From Burkholderiaceae bacterium (lineage in GTDB: Bacteria > Pseudomonadota > Gammaproteobacteria > Burkholderiales > Burkholderiaceae): 12,949 nucleotides of DNA. The translations under genes were made by a program, and so were the position numbers. The stretch spans positions 1-12,949 of the forward strand of contig CANBSM010000024.1 of the NCBI GenBank assembly GCA_947372155.1, given 5' to 3'. This document shows, one piece after another, positions 1 to 6,776 of the stretch. Below the pieces are notes generated by a model. That model did no database searches. It had not been told where the DNA came from and worked only from the letters and a program-made list of their open reading frames with translations. The number at the start of each line of letters is the position of its first letter. Position 1 is the stretch's first letter.

Positions 1-671
1 CCTTCATCTTTAGAAAATTCACGCCATTGCACATCCACTTGACCTTTATCGAGATTCATCAAGCGATGAGCTACCTTGACTGGAAAAATTTCAGAATTAA
101 ATTCACCAGCAGCTTGTGCTGCCATAGCCTTTTGATGTGAATGAAATGCAAAGGCGTCTTGATCTTCGCGACTGATCTTCCATTGCTGGGCAACCTTTTC
201 AGCGGTTAAGCCCATGCCATAAGCAATACCAATATTCTCATCACCCATAAATATTTCAGGTGACATCGATGGGGAATTGCCGCCCATGGGAACCATGCTC
301 ATAGACTCAACACCGCCAGCAATCATGACATCTGCCTCGCCAACCCGAATGCGGTCTGCAGCCATGGCAATGGCATTTAAGCCTGATGAGCAAAAGCGAT
401 TAACAGTAATCCCGCCTATGGTGTTGGGTAGACCACCCAGGAGTAAACCTATACGAGCCACATTCAAACCTTGCTGACCTTCTGGCATGGCGCACCCAAT
501 AATGGCATCTTCAATCGCTTTGGGATCTAGGGTAGGGACTTGCGTCAGAATATGTTGCAAGGCATTGCCAAGCAAATCATCTGGCCGAGTATTTTTTAGT
601 GCCCCTCGTCCAGATCTACCAACAGCACTACGGGTTGCTGCAACGATGTATGCGTCTTGAATATTTTTCAT
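1..671 (-). CDS. Acetyl-CoA C-acyltransferase (3-ketoacyl-CoA thiolase), 3' part cut off by window edge
   Basis: This is the first 223 codons of a thiolase, read by translating the reverse complement from the ATG at 669-671. The enzyme cleaves 3-ketoacyl-CoA with CoA to acetyl-CoA and a shortened acyl-CoA, the last step of the beta-oxidation cycle. The N-terminus (MKNIQDAYIVAATRSAVGR) is typical of the family. The nucleophilic cysteine is Cys94 in NRFCSSGLNA, followed by the GGVESMSMVPMGG loop near residues 118-130. The family is usually about 390-400 residues, so about 45% is missing, including the C-terminal His and Cys that complete the active site. The start lies 17 bp after the stop of the hydroxyacyl-CoA dehydrogenase gene, with a weak CCGAGA ribosome site, so it is the third enzyme gene of the operon. 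A biosynthetic acetyl-CoA acetyltransferase is possible, but the neighbours favour degradation. Confidence 0.93.
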   Translation of the reverse strand, partial: MKNIQDAYIVAATRSAVGRSGRGALKNTRPDDLLGNALQHILTQVPTLDPKAIEDAIIGCAMPEGQQGLNVARIGLLLGGLPNTIGGITVNRFCSSGLNAIAMAADRIRVGEADVMIAGGVESMSMVPMGGNSPSMSPEIFMGDENIGIAYGMGLTAEKVAQQWKISREDQDAFAFHSHQKAMAAQAAGEFNSEIFPVKVAHRLMNLDKGQVDVQWREFSKDE

Positions 672-688
672 AGTGTTATCTCGGTAAA

Positions 689-3130
689 TTAGTTTCTAAC
701 GGGCTTGCCAGTTTGCAGAATGCCCATAATCCGTTCCATGGATTTAGGGTGACCAATAAGCTCAACAAAAGCCTGACGCTCGAGTTTTAGAAGCCACTCT
801 TCAGTAACTAGCGTTCCCGCATCAACATCGCCACCAGTAATAATCTCAATAATTTTCTGTGCAATGTGGGCATCGTGTTCGGAGATGAATCCACCATCAC
901 GCATATTCACTACTTGACCCATCACTGTGGCAGCAACAGAACGGCCTCCGACTGGTATAAGAGTTTGGATTGGCGGCCTATAGCCAGAGTAACGCATTGC
1001 CGTGACTTGATTTTGTGCTTGCGCCAGTAATTCATAGACATTAGCAACAATAATGTCGCCTTTTTGTAGGTAAGCCATCTTCATTGCTTCTTGAGCAGAT
1101 GAAGAAACCTTAGCCATGGCAGCATTTTCAAAAGAAGCTTTGGTGAAATCCAAATAATTAGTATTTCCAGCAAGTGCAACACCTTGAGCTGCACGTATAG
1201 CTGCTTCTTTGAGGCCGCCACCAGCAGGTAACAGGCCAACGCCCACTTCTACCAAGCCGATATAGCTTTCCATTGCAGCAACCCTGCGCGCAGACTGCAG
1301 GACTAATTCACAACCTCCGCCTAAGGCAATTCCAGATACTGCAGCAACTACTGGCACTTGTGAGTATTTGATCTTCATCATGGTGTCTTGAAATTCTTTA
1401 ACGAACGGCTCAACACCAGCAGGGCCGCCTTTCATCACCATTGGCATTGCAGCCTCTAAATTGGCCCCTGCAGAGAAAGGACCTCCTGGGGTACCTAGTT
1501 TTAATGAACTTGGCTGCCAGATGACCAAGCCCGCGTAGTTTGCTTCAGCGATCTCTACGGCCTTTTGCAGACCGCTTAATACATCAGGGCTAAAGGTATT
1601 CATCTTCGAGCGGAATGAAGCAATCAAGACCTCAGGCTGATTGGCGTCTACCCATGCACGCAGGTCAGTATTTTCAAAAATGGTGGTGCCCGCAGTTTTA
1701 GGATCTGGAGATCCGTCCCCCAGTAGTGGCGCTCTAAATACTTGTTTTTGATATACCGGTAAAGAAGAGCGGGGGATGTATTTATTCTCAGATGCTGACC
1801 ATGAGCCTTCAGGCGTATGAAAAGCTTGCTTATCAGCAACTGGCCCGCTAAAAAGCCATGCAGGCAATGGTTCTTTACTTAATGTTTTCCCGGCATCAAT
1901 ATCTTCCTTGATCCAGTTAGCCACTTGCGTTACGCCAGCAGCTTGCCAGTCTTCAAATGGACCCTTGTCCCAGCCATAACCCCAGCGCATTGCAAAATCA
2001 ATTTCGCGAGCAGATTGTGCAATCTCACCCAGGTGAATAGCGCAGTAGTGGAAGATGTCGCGATAGATGGCCCATAGGAACTGTGCTTGAGGTTCATCGG
2101 TGTCACGCAACAACTCAAGACGCTCCGTAATTGGCTTTTTCAGAATGCGCTCAATCAGCGGTTCAATCGTTGCAGTAGAGGGTTTGTATTCACCAGTAGC
2201 AGCATCCAGCACGAGAACATTTTTGCCATCTTTGCGATAAAAGCCAGCTTTAGTCTTTTGACCCAGCGCACCTTTGGCAATGAGCTGGCTAACAACTTCA
2301 GGCGTTTTAAATAGGGCTGAGAAAGAATCACCTTGTAAAGCATTCTCCATAGTTTTGATCACGTGAGCCATGGTATCTAAGCCAACAACATCACTTGTTC
2401 TAAAGGTGGCTGATTTAGCGCGTCCTAATTTACTGCCAGTGATGGCATCAACCGCATCAAAACCTAAGCCAAATTTTTGTGCCTCAGCAAATACCGCCAG
2501 TATTGAAAAAACACCCACACGATTGCCGATAAAGTTTGGCGTATCTTTAGCTCGTACAACACCTTTACCCATTGTGGAGGTCATAAAGGTTTCAAGAGCA
2601 TCTAATACTGCAGGATCGGTATCTGTGGCTGGAATCAGCTCCAGTAGGTGCATATACCTTGGTGGATTAAAGAAGTGCACACCGCAGAAGCGTTTCTTCA
2701 AATCCCCTGAAAAGCCTTTGGCCAGCTCACCAATAGGCAGGCCTGAGGTATTGGTGGCAAAAAGAGCGTGCGCCGGAATGTGCGGAGCTACTTTTTCATA
2801 GAGAGCATGCTTCCAATCCAAACGTTCTGCAATGGCTTCAATGATCAGATCACAACCTGCTAGAAGATCTAAGTCATCTTCATAATTTGCAGGAGTAATG
2901 AGATTGGCTTCCGAAGATAAACCTAATGGAGCTGGTTTAAGCTTCTTCAGGTTCTCAATCGCCTTAATCGCAATCGCATTTTTATTGACAGGTTTGCCAT
3001 CATCTGATTTGCTTGGCAAGTCAAACAAAATAACTGGTAGACCGACGTTAATACACTGCGCAGCAATCTGAGCACCCATCACGCCAGCGCCTAGAATGGC
3101 TACTTTCTTAATAATCTTGTTATCACTCAT
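689..3130 (-). CDS. Bifunctional 3-hydroxyacyl-CoA dehydrogenase / enoyl-CoA hydratase (FadN-like domain order)
   Basis: This 813-residue cytoplasmic enzyme hydrates enoyl-CoA and oxidises the resulting 3-hydroxyacyl-CoA with NAD+. The dehydrogenase half comes first. Its Rossmann motif GAGVMG is at 14-19, NTSGLPI at 127-133, and HFFNPP at 152-157 carries the catalytic His152 with Glu164; PNFIGNR at 198-204 precedes the C-terminal HCDH domain, which runs to about residue 420. The hydratase half lies at about 490-700: SAGANL at 553-558, oxyanion and first catalytic Glu in GGGCEL (Glu608), second Glu in GLVEVGVG (Glu628). Both hydratase glutamates and the dehydrogenase His/Glu pair are present, so both activities are expected. 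The order is HCDH then ECH, as in Bacillus FadN and unlike E. coli FadB/FadJ, where the hydratase is N-terminal. The ATG lies 11 bp after the acyl-CoA dehydrogenase stop; a GAGAG ribosome site overlaps that stop, suggesting coupled translation. Confidence 0.95.
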   Translation of the reverse strand: MSDNKIIKKVAILGAGVMGAQIAAQCINVGLPVILFDLPSKSDDGKPVNKNAIAIKAIENLKKLKPAPLGLSSEANLITPANYEDDLDLLAGCDLIIEAIAERLDWKHALYEKVAPHIPAHALFATNTSGLPIGELAKGFSGDLKKRFCGVHFFNPPRYMHLLELIPATDTDPAVLDALETFMTSTMGKGVVRAKDTPNFIGNRVGVFSILAVFAEAQKFGLGFDAVDAITGSKLGRAKSATFRTSDVVGLDTMAHVIKTMENALQGDSFSALFKTPEVVSQLIAKGALGQKTKAGFYRKDGKNVLVLDAATGEYKPSTATIEPLIERILKKPITERLELLRDTDEPQAQFLWAIYRDIFHYCAIHLGEIAQSAREIDFAMRWGYGWDKGPFEDWQAAGVTQVANWIKEDIDAGKTLSKEPLPAWLFSGPVADKQAFHTPEGSWSASENKYIPRSSLPVYQKQVFRAPLLGDGSPDPKTAGTTIFENTDLRAWVDANQPEVLIASFRSKMNTFSPDVLSGLQKAVEIAEANYAGLVIWQPSSLKLGTPGGPFSAGANLEAAMPMVMKGGPAGVEPFVKEFQDTMMKIKYSQVPVVAAVSGIALGGGCELVLQSARRVAAMESYIGLVEVGVGLLPAGGGLKEAAIRAAQGVALAGNTNYLDFTKASFENAAMAKVSSSAQEAMKMAYLQKGDIIVANVYELLAQAQNQVTAMRYSGYRPPIQTLIPVGGRSVAATVMGQVVNMRDGGFISEHDAHIAQKIIEIITGGDVDAGTLVTEEWLLKLERQAFVELIGHPKSMERIMGILQTGKPVRN

Positions 3131-3141
3131 ATTGAAGTCTC

Positions 3142-4929
3142 TCAGAAAAAATCAGCAGGCATTGCCATTAATGATTTGGAACCAGCACGTGCTTGACGAA
3201 TCAACATGGCTGTTTCAGGAAGTAGCTTGTCAAAGTAAAAGCGGGCAGTCGCTAGCTTGGCTTGATAAAACGGATCATTGCTAGATTTATTAGCCAAAGC
3301 AATTTTTGCCATGCGCGCAAATAAATAGGAATAAATCAGGTGACCCACAACACGTAAGTAAGGTACCGCGGCAGCACCAACTTCCTCGTGGTTCATCATG
3401 GCTTTCATGCCAATTTCTTTAGTGAGTTTCTCTACCTTGACGGCAATATCAGAAAGCGGATCGATAAATTCTTGCATTTCTTTACGAACACCTTCGTCTT
3501 CAATGAACTGCTCAATGATCTTGCCGAATTTGGTGAGCTTTTTGCCCATATCGCCGAGCACTTTACGTCCCAAGAGATCAAGAGATTGAATCGTATTGGT
3601 GCCTTCATAAATCATGTTGATGCGGGCATCGCGAACGTATTGCTCCATACCCCATTCGGTAATATAGCCATGACCACCAAATACTTGCATACCTTCATTG
3701 GTGGCAGTAAATGCGTTATCGGTTAAGAAGGCCTTAATGATTGGGGTGAGTAGGGCAACCATGTCACCAGTTTCTTTGCGAACCTTTTCATCTGGATGAT
3801 TGAGTTCTTTGTCGATCATTAGGGCTACCCAATAAGAGAATGCTCTACCAGCTTCAGCGTAGGCTCTCTGAGTCAGCAGCATTCGTCGAACATCAGGGTG
3901 GACAATGATGGGGTCAGCTGCTTTTTCAGGAGCTTTAGCGCCAGTTAAGCTACGCATTTGCAGGCGCTCTTTCGCATAAGCAGCTGAGTTTTGATAAGCC
4001 ACCTCAGTCAAACCAAGGCTTTGCATGCCTACACCAAGACGGGCGGCATTCATCATCACGAACATCGCATTTAGACCTTTGTGGGGTTCACCAACTAATG
4101 TTCCGATGGCGCCATCAAAGTTCATGACACAAGTGGCATTGCCATGAATGCCCATCTTATGTTCCAGTGACCCACAAGAAACAGCATTGGCTTTACCAAT
4201 AGATCCATCAGCTCCAACCTGAAATTTTGGTACCGCAAATAAAGAAATACCTTTACTGCCAACGGGGGAGTCTGGAAGGCGTGCTAATACTAGATGCACT
4301 ATGTTTTCAGCTAGGTCATGATCACCGCTGGAAATAAAAATCTTGGTGCCATTAATTGCGTAAGTACCATCAACTTGTGGCTCAGCTTTAGTTTTAAGTA
4401 AACCAAGATCGGTGCCGCAATGAGGCTCAGTCAAACACATCGTCCCAGTCCATTGGCCAGATACCAATTTTTCTAAGTAAGTCTTTTTCTGCTCTTCAGT
4501 GCCATGTGCATGCAAGCACTCGTATGCACCATGCGATAAACCAGGGTACATCGTCCACGATTGATTGGCGGAGTTCAGCGTTTCATATAAAACGGTATTG
4601 AGTAGTTGCGGTAATCCTTGACCACCATACGCAGGATCACATGACAAAGCAGGCCAGCCACCAGCAACATACTGCTCATAAGCTTGCTTAAAGCCGGCAG
4701 GAGTTGTTACTGAGCCATCTTCATGGCGAGTACATCCTTCTTTGTCGCCAATTTGATTGAGGGGAAAGGCGATCTCACTGGCAAACTTGCCTGCCTCCTC
4801 AATGATCTGGTTCATGGTGTCTTTATCAACATCCTGATAGGCAGGCAACCCGGCAAACTCTTTGCCAGCATCAAGCATCTCATGGATAACAAATTGAATG
4901 TCACGTAGAGGGGGATTGTATTGAGGCAT
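3142..4929 (-). CDS. Acyl-CoA dehydrogenase (595-residue, C-terminally extended class)
   Basis: This FAD-dependent enzyme oxidises acyl-CoA to trans-2-enoyl-CoA, the first step of beta-oxidation, and passes electrons to electron-transfer flavoprotein. The N-terminus (MPQYNPPLRDIQFVIHEMLD) is characteristic of the roughly 590-600-residue bacterial class. The order seen is an N-terminal helical domain (about 35-155), a middle beta domain with MCLTEPHCGTD at 164-174 and INGTKIFIS at 192-200, and a C-terminal helical domain with QVFGGHGY at 415-422 and IYEGTNTIQ at 440-448, where Glu442 is the expected catalytic base. About 130 further residues form the C-terminal extension of this class. It is the first enzyme gene after the TetR regulator (49 bp gap) and lies 11 bp before the hydroxyacyl-CoA dehydrogenase. 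No good Shine-Dalgarno sequence precedes the ATG. Chain-length preference cannot be read from the sequence. Confidence 0.95.
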   Translation of the reverse strand: MPQYNPPLRDIQFVIHEMLDAGKEFAGLPAYQDVDKDTMNQIIEEAGKFASEIAFPLNQIGDKEGCTRHEDGSVTTPAGFKQAYEQYVAGGWPALSCDPAYGGQGLPQLLNTVLYETLNSANQSWTMYPGLSHGAYECLHAHGTEEQKKTYLEKLVSGQWTGTMCLTEPHCGTDLGLLKTKAEPQVDGTYAINGTKIFISSGDHDLAENIVHLVLARLPDSPVGSKGISLFAVPKFQVGADGSIGKANAVSCGSLEHKMGIHGNATCVMNFDGAIGTLVGEPHKGLNAMFVMMNAARLGVGMQSLGLTEVAYQNSAAYAKERLQMRSLTGAKAPEKAADPIIVHPDVRRMLLTQRAYAEAGRAFSYWVALMIDKELNHPDEKVRKETGDMVALLTPIIKAFLTDNAFTATNEGMQVFGGHGYITEWGMEQYVRDARINMIYEGTNTIQSLDLLGRKVLGDMGKKLTKFGKIIEQFIEDEGVRKEMQEFIDPLSDIAVKVEKLTKEIGMKAMMNHEEVGAAAVPYLRVVGHLIYSYLFARMAKIALANKSSNDPFYQAKLATARFYFDKLLPETAMLIRQARAGSKSLMAMPADFF

Positions 4930-4978
4930 GATTTTTATCTATCTATTAAGGTATTGAGTGTGAGTATTGGGCTGGTAA

Positions 4979-5611
4979 TTAATTGGATTTATTGCTAGTA
5001 AGAATTTCTTTAATTAACTTGTTTGCTGTGACTAAACATTTGGGGTTATTTAAAAAACGAGAATCATGATGGACTCCAAGCACAATGCTGTATAGCTGAA
5101 AGAGCAGGGCCTCAACATTGACTGATTTCTTTAAGTGGCCAGCTGCAATAGATTCTTTAATTGCACGACGAATCGCGGCGCGCCAGTCCTCCACGCTGCG
5201 TACCAATTCATCGCGCACGATGCCGGGTCGGTCATCAAACTCAACTGCGCCCGATATAAAGAAGCAGCTAGAAGTATTTTCTCCAACGCTAATTTTTAAC
5301 CATGAATCAATCATCTGGCGTAAACGTGGCAAACCTTTTGCTTTGTTAAGGGCGGGAGCGAAAACGATTTCTGAGAAGTATTCGTAATATTTGCGAATGA
5401 CCTCAATCTGAAGTTCTTCTCGAGAGCCAAAGTGGGCAAAGACCCCGCTTTTGCTCATCCCTACAGATTCAGCTAAATGACCAATTGTTATACCTTCCAA
5501 GCCAGACTTGCTGGCTATCTCAAGGGCAGCCTGCAATATGGTCGATTTGGTAGCCGATCCTTTTTTAGATTCACTAGATAAAACTGTCTGAGTAGACCTT
5601 GTATCAAGCAT
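4979..5611 (-). CDS. TetR/AcrR-family transcriptional regulator of the beta-oxidation operon
   Basis: This is a 210-residue one-component regulator. The N-terminal DNA-binding domain spans about residues 20-70, with the helix-turn-helix in ITIGHLAESVGMSKSGVFAHF (41-61) followed by the typical GSREEL. The remaining helical part (about 80-205) would be the dimerisation and ligand domain; its ligand cannot be read directly. It is the promoter-proximal gene ahead of three beta-oxidation enzymes on the same strand, so it most likely represses its own operon and is released by an acyl-CoA. TetR-type regulators of fatty-acid degradation are known, including FadR in Bacillus and FadP in betaproteobacteria, and this may be a FadP-like protein. 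A palindrome at 5647-5662 is the likely operator. The ATG at 5609-5611 has no strong ribosome site; an AGAAGG lies too far upstream to count. Family assignment is firm; the regulon is inferred from position. Confidence 0.9.
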   Translation of the reverse strand: MLDTRSTQTVLSSESKKGSATKSTILQAALEIASKSGLEGITIGHLAESVGMSKSGVFAHFGSREELQIEVIRKYYEYFSEIVFAPALNKAKGLPRLRQMIDSWLKISVGENTSSCFFISGAVEFDDRPGIVRDELVRSVEDWRAAIRRAIKESIAAGHLKKSVNVEALLFQLYSIVLGVHHDSRFLNNPKCLVTANKLIKEILTSNKSN

Positions 5612-5646
5612 GGGTTTCAGTAATTGCCTTCTATGTTGTAAAAATA

Positions 5647-5662
5647 ATACGATCGTTCGTTT
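5647..5662. promoter_or_regulatory. Putative TetR-family operator (imperfect palindrome)
   Basis: Bases 5649-5660 (ACGATCGTTCGT) match their own reverse complement at 10 of 12 positions, and 12 of 16 over the wider 5647-5662. Bases 5649-5656 alone (ACGATCGT) form a perfect palindrome. The site lies 35 bp upstream of the regulator's start codon and just downstream of the predicted -10 box, where a bound dimer would block initiation. CG-rich half-sites of this kind suit TetR-family operators. The protein-site link is inferred from position. Confidence 0.55.
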
Positions 5663-5670
5663 ATATTACA

Positions 5671-5700
5671 TGAATATCCTACAGACTAAAACCCCGTCAA
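5671..5700 (-). promoter_or_regulatory. Putative sigma70-type promoter of the TetR/beta-oxidation operon
   Basis: On the minus strand TTGACG (5695-5700) is followed after an 18-bp spacer by TATTCA (5671-5676). The -35 box matches the consensus at 5 of 6 positions; the -10 box is weaker. Transcription would begin near 5664, at the edge of the palindrome at 5647-5662, leaving a leader of roughly 50 bases before the regulator. No -35/-10 pair as good was found on the plus strand for the divergent outer-membrane protein gene. Confidence 0.45.
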
Positions 5701-5846
5701 ATAGGCCTTAAGCAATGCTCACCATCTGTAAGGGCAATAAATTGTTGCAATGCAAAATAAATAGAGGGAAAACCCGAGATACAAATCAATTTAAAACTAA
5801 TTAAGATTCATGGAGTTGTTTTAGATTAAATAGAAAAACCAAACAC

Positions 5847-5852
5847 AGGAAG
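5847..5852 (+). promoter_or_regulatory. Shine-Dalgarno site of the outer-membrane protein gene
   Basis: AGGAAG ends 4 bases before the ATG at 5857-5859, with the AGGA core 6 bases away. It is the clearest ribosome site in the window and fixes this start. It suggests strong translation, as expected for an abundant envelope protein. Confidence 0.7.
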
Positions 5853-5856
5853 ACAT

Positions 5857-6633
5857 ATGAAAACAGTAAAAATTAGCGCCTTAGCTTTAGCGATGATGGG
5901 TGTGTTTGCAACTAGTGCTAATGCACAGTCAGCAAAAGCAAATGCATGGGAAGGTGCTTATGGTCAAGTATCTGTTGGCTACGGCATGTTTACTCCAAGC
6001 GTTGGTACAGGAACCGCAACAACTCCGTTAACTGGCGCAGCTAAAGCTGTTTATGGCGATTCATTTACACAAAGCACTTCAGCATCCAGCGTGAATAACG
6101 TTAATACGGGTACTGCAGCATTGGGTTTAGGCTACAACTTTGGCATCAACAAGGATTACGTTGTTGGTATTGGTGTTAACTATTACCCAGGCGCAAGTTC
6201 AGGAGCAACTGGCACGCTGGCAACTGGCGGCGCAACACTTACAAGTACCAGAGCACCTTCAACTGTTATTCCTCCAAATAATAACGCTGGCACACTTTCA
6301 TACAACATTAAAAATCTTTACAGCATCACCATTAATCCAGGTTATGTGATTGATAAGGATCGTTTGGCCTATGCAAAAGTCGGCTATACAGCTGCTACCA
6401 TTGGCTTATCAGGTGGCGGCATTCCCTACAATTCAACTAACTTAACAGGCTATACACTCGGCCTGGGCTATAAGCAAATGGTTACTGACTCGTTGTACAT
6501 GCTTGGCGAGGTTAACTACGCTTCTTATGGCAGCAAAACAGCTTCCTCAACAACTGACAGCGGCACAGCTATCAGCAGTCCAATTAAAGGTACCGGCCTC
6601 GACTTCTTAGTCGGTGTTGGATATCGCTTCTAA
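5857..6633 (+). CDS. Small outer-membrane beta-barrel protein (opacity/OmpW-like, porin family)
   Basis: This is a 258-residue exported protein. A signal peptide is clear: Lys at positions 2 and 5, a hydrophobic core (about 6-19) and an ANA cleavage site before Gln24. The mature part begins with a strand-like segment (WEGAYGQVSVGYG), alternates Gly/aromatic-rich strands with Ser/Thr/Ala/Gly-rich loops, and ends GVGYRF. A terminal Phe preceded by alternating hydrophobic residues is the usual BAM recognition signal of outer-membrane proteins. Length suits an eight- to ten-stranded barrel and is far below the FadL transporter (about 430 residues). It has its own ribosome site and a strong terminator, so it is probably monocistronic. 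It sits between the divergent beta-oxidation regulator and fadD. A role in passage of fatty acids or other hydrophobic compounds is possible from context only; a structural or generic barrel protein is equally possible. Confidence 0.8.
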   Translation: MKTVKISALALAMMGVFATSANAQSAKANAWEGAYGQVSVGYGMFTPSVGTGTATTPLTGAAKAVYGDSFTQSTSASSVNNVNTGTAALGLGYNFGINKDYVVGIGVNYYPGASSGATGTLATGGATLTSTRAPSTVIPPNNNAGTLSYNIKNLYSITINPGYVIDKDRLAYAKVGYTAATIGLSGGGIPYNSTNLTGYTLGLGYKQMVTDSLYMLGEVNYASYGSKTASSTTDSGTAISSPIKGTGLDFLVGVGYRF

Positions 6634-6654
6634 TTATTCTTGCATCAAAAGTCA

Positions 6655-6683
6655 AAGCCCTCTCATTGCAGAGGGCTTTTTTC
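6655..6683 (+). terminator. Rho-independent terminator after the outer-membrane protein gene
   Basis: A 9-bp perfect stem (AAGCCCTCT at 6655-6663 with AGAGGGCTT at 6670-6678) closes a 6-base loop (CATTGC). The T-run covers 6677-6682. It begins 22 bases after the stop codon of the barrel gene and separates that gene from fadD. On the minus strand the following run is short, so it is probably one-directional. Confidence 0.9.
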
Positions 6684-6698
6684 TTTAGTCTTCTCAAG

Positions 6699-6726
6699 TT
6701 GTTATGTTTAGAATGAGTCATACAGA
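6699..6726 (+). promoter_or_regulatory. Weak candidate promoter for fadD
   Basis: TTGTTA (6699-6704) and TACAGA (6721-6726) are separated by 16 bp, about 50 bp upstream of the fadD start and downstream of the terminator at 6655-6683. fadD needs its own promoter because of that terminator, but both boxes are imperfect. No copy of the palindrome at 5647-5662 was seen here, so co-regulation with the beta-oxidation operon is not supported by a visible site. Confidence 0.25.
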
Positions 6727-6776
6727 TTTAACAATCCAACTACAAGTAAAAATATATCGAGACTGGAAATCACTCA

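Noticed and set aside
277..477. A short plus-strand frame opposite the thiolase
   Set aside because: The reverse strand encodes the thiolase active-site region with Cys94. The plus-strand peptide has no recognisable features.
2370..2801. A 143-codon open frame on the plus strand opposite the hydroxyacyl-CoA dehydrogenase gene
   Set aside because: It lies wholly antisense to a conserved coding region with intact motifs, and its translation resembles no known protein. It is a shadow frame.
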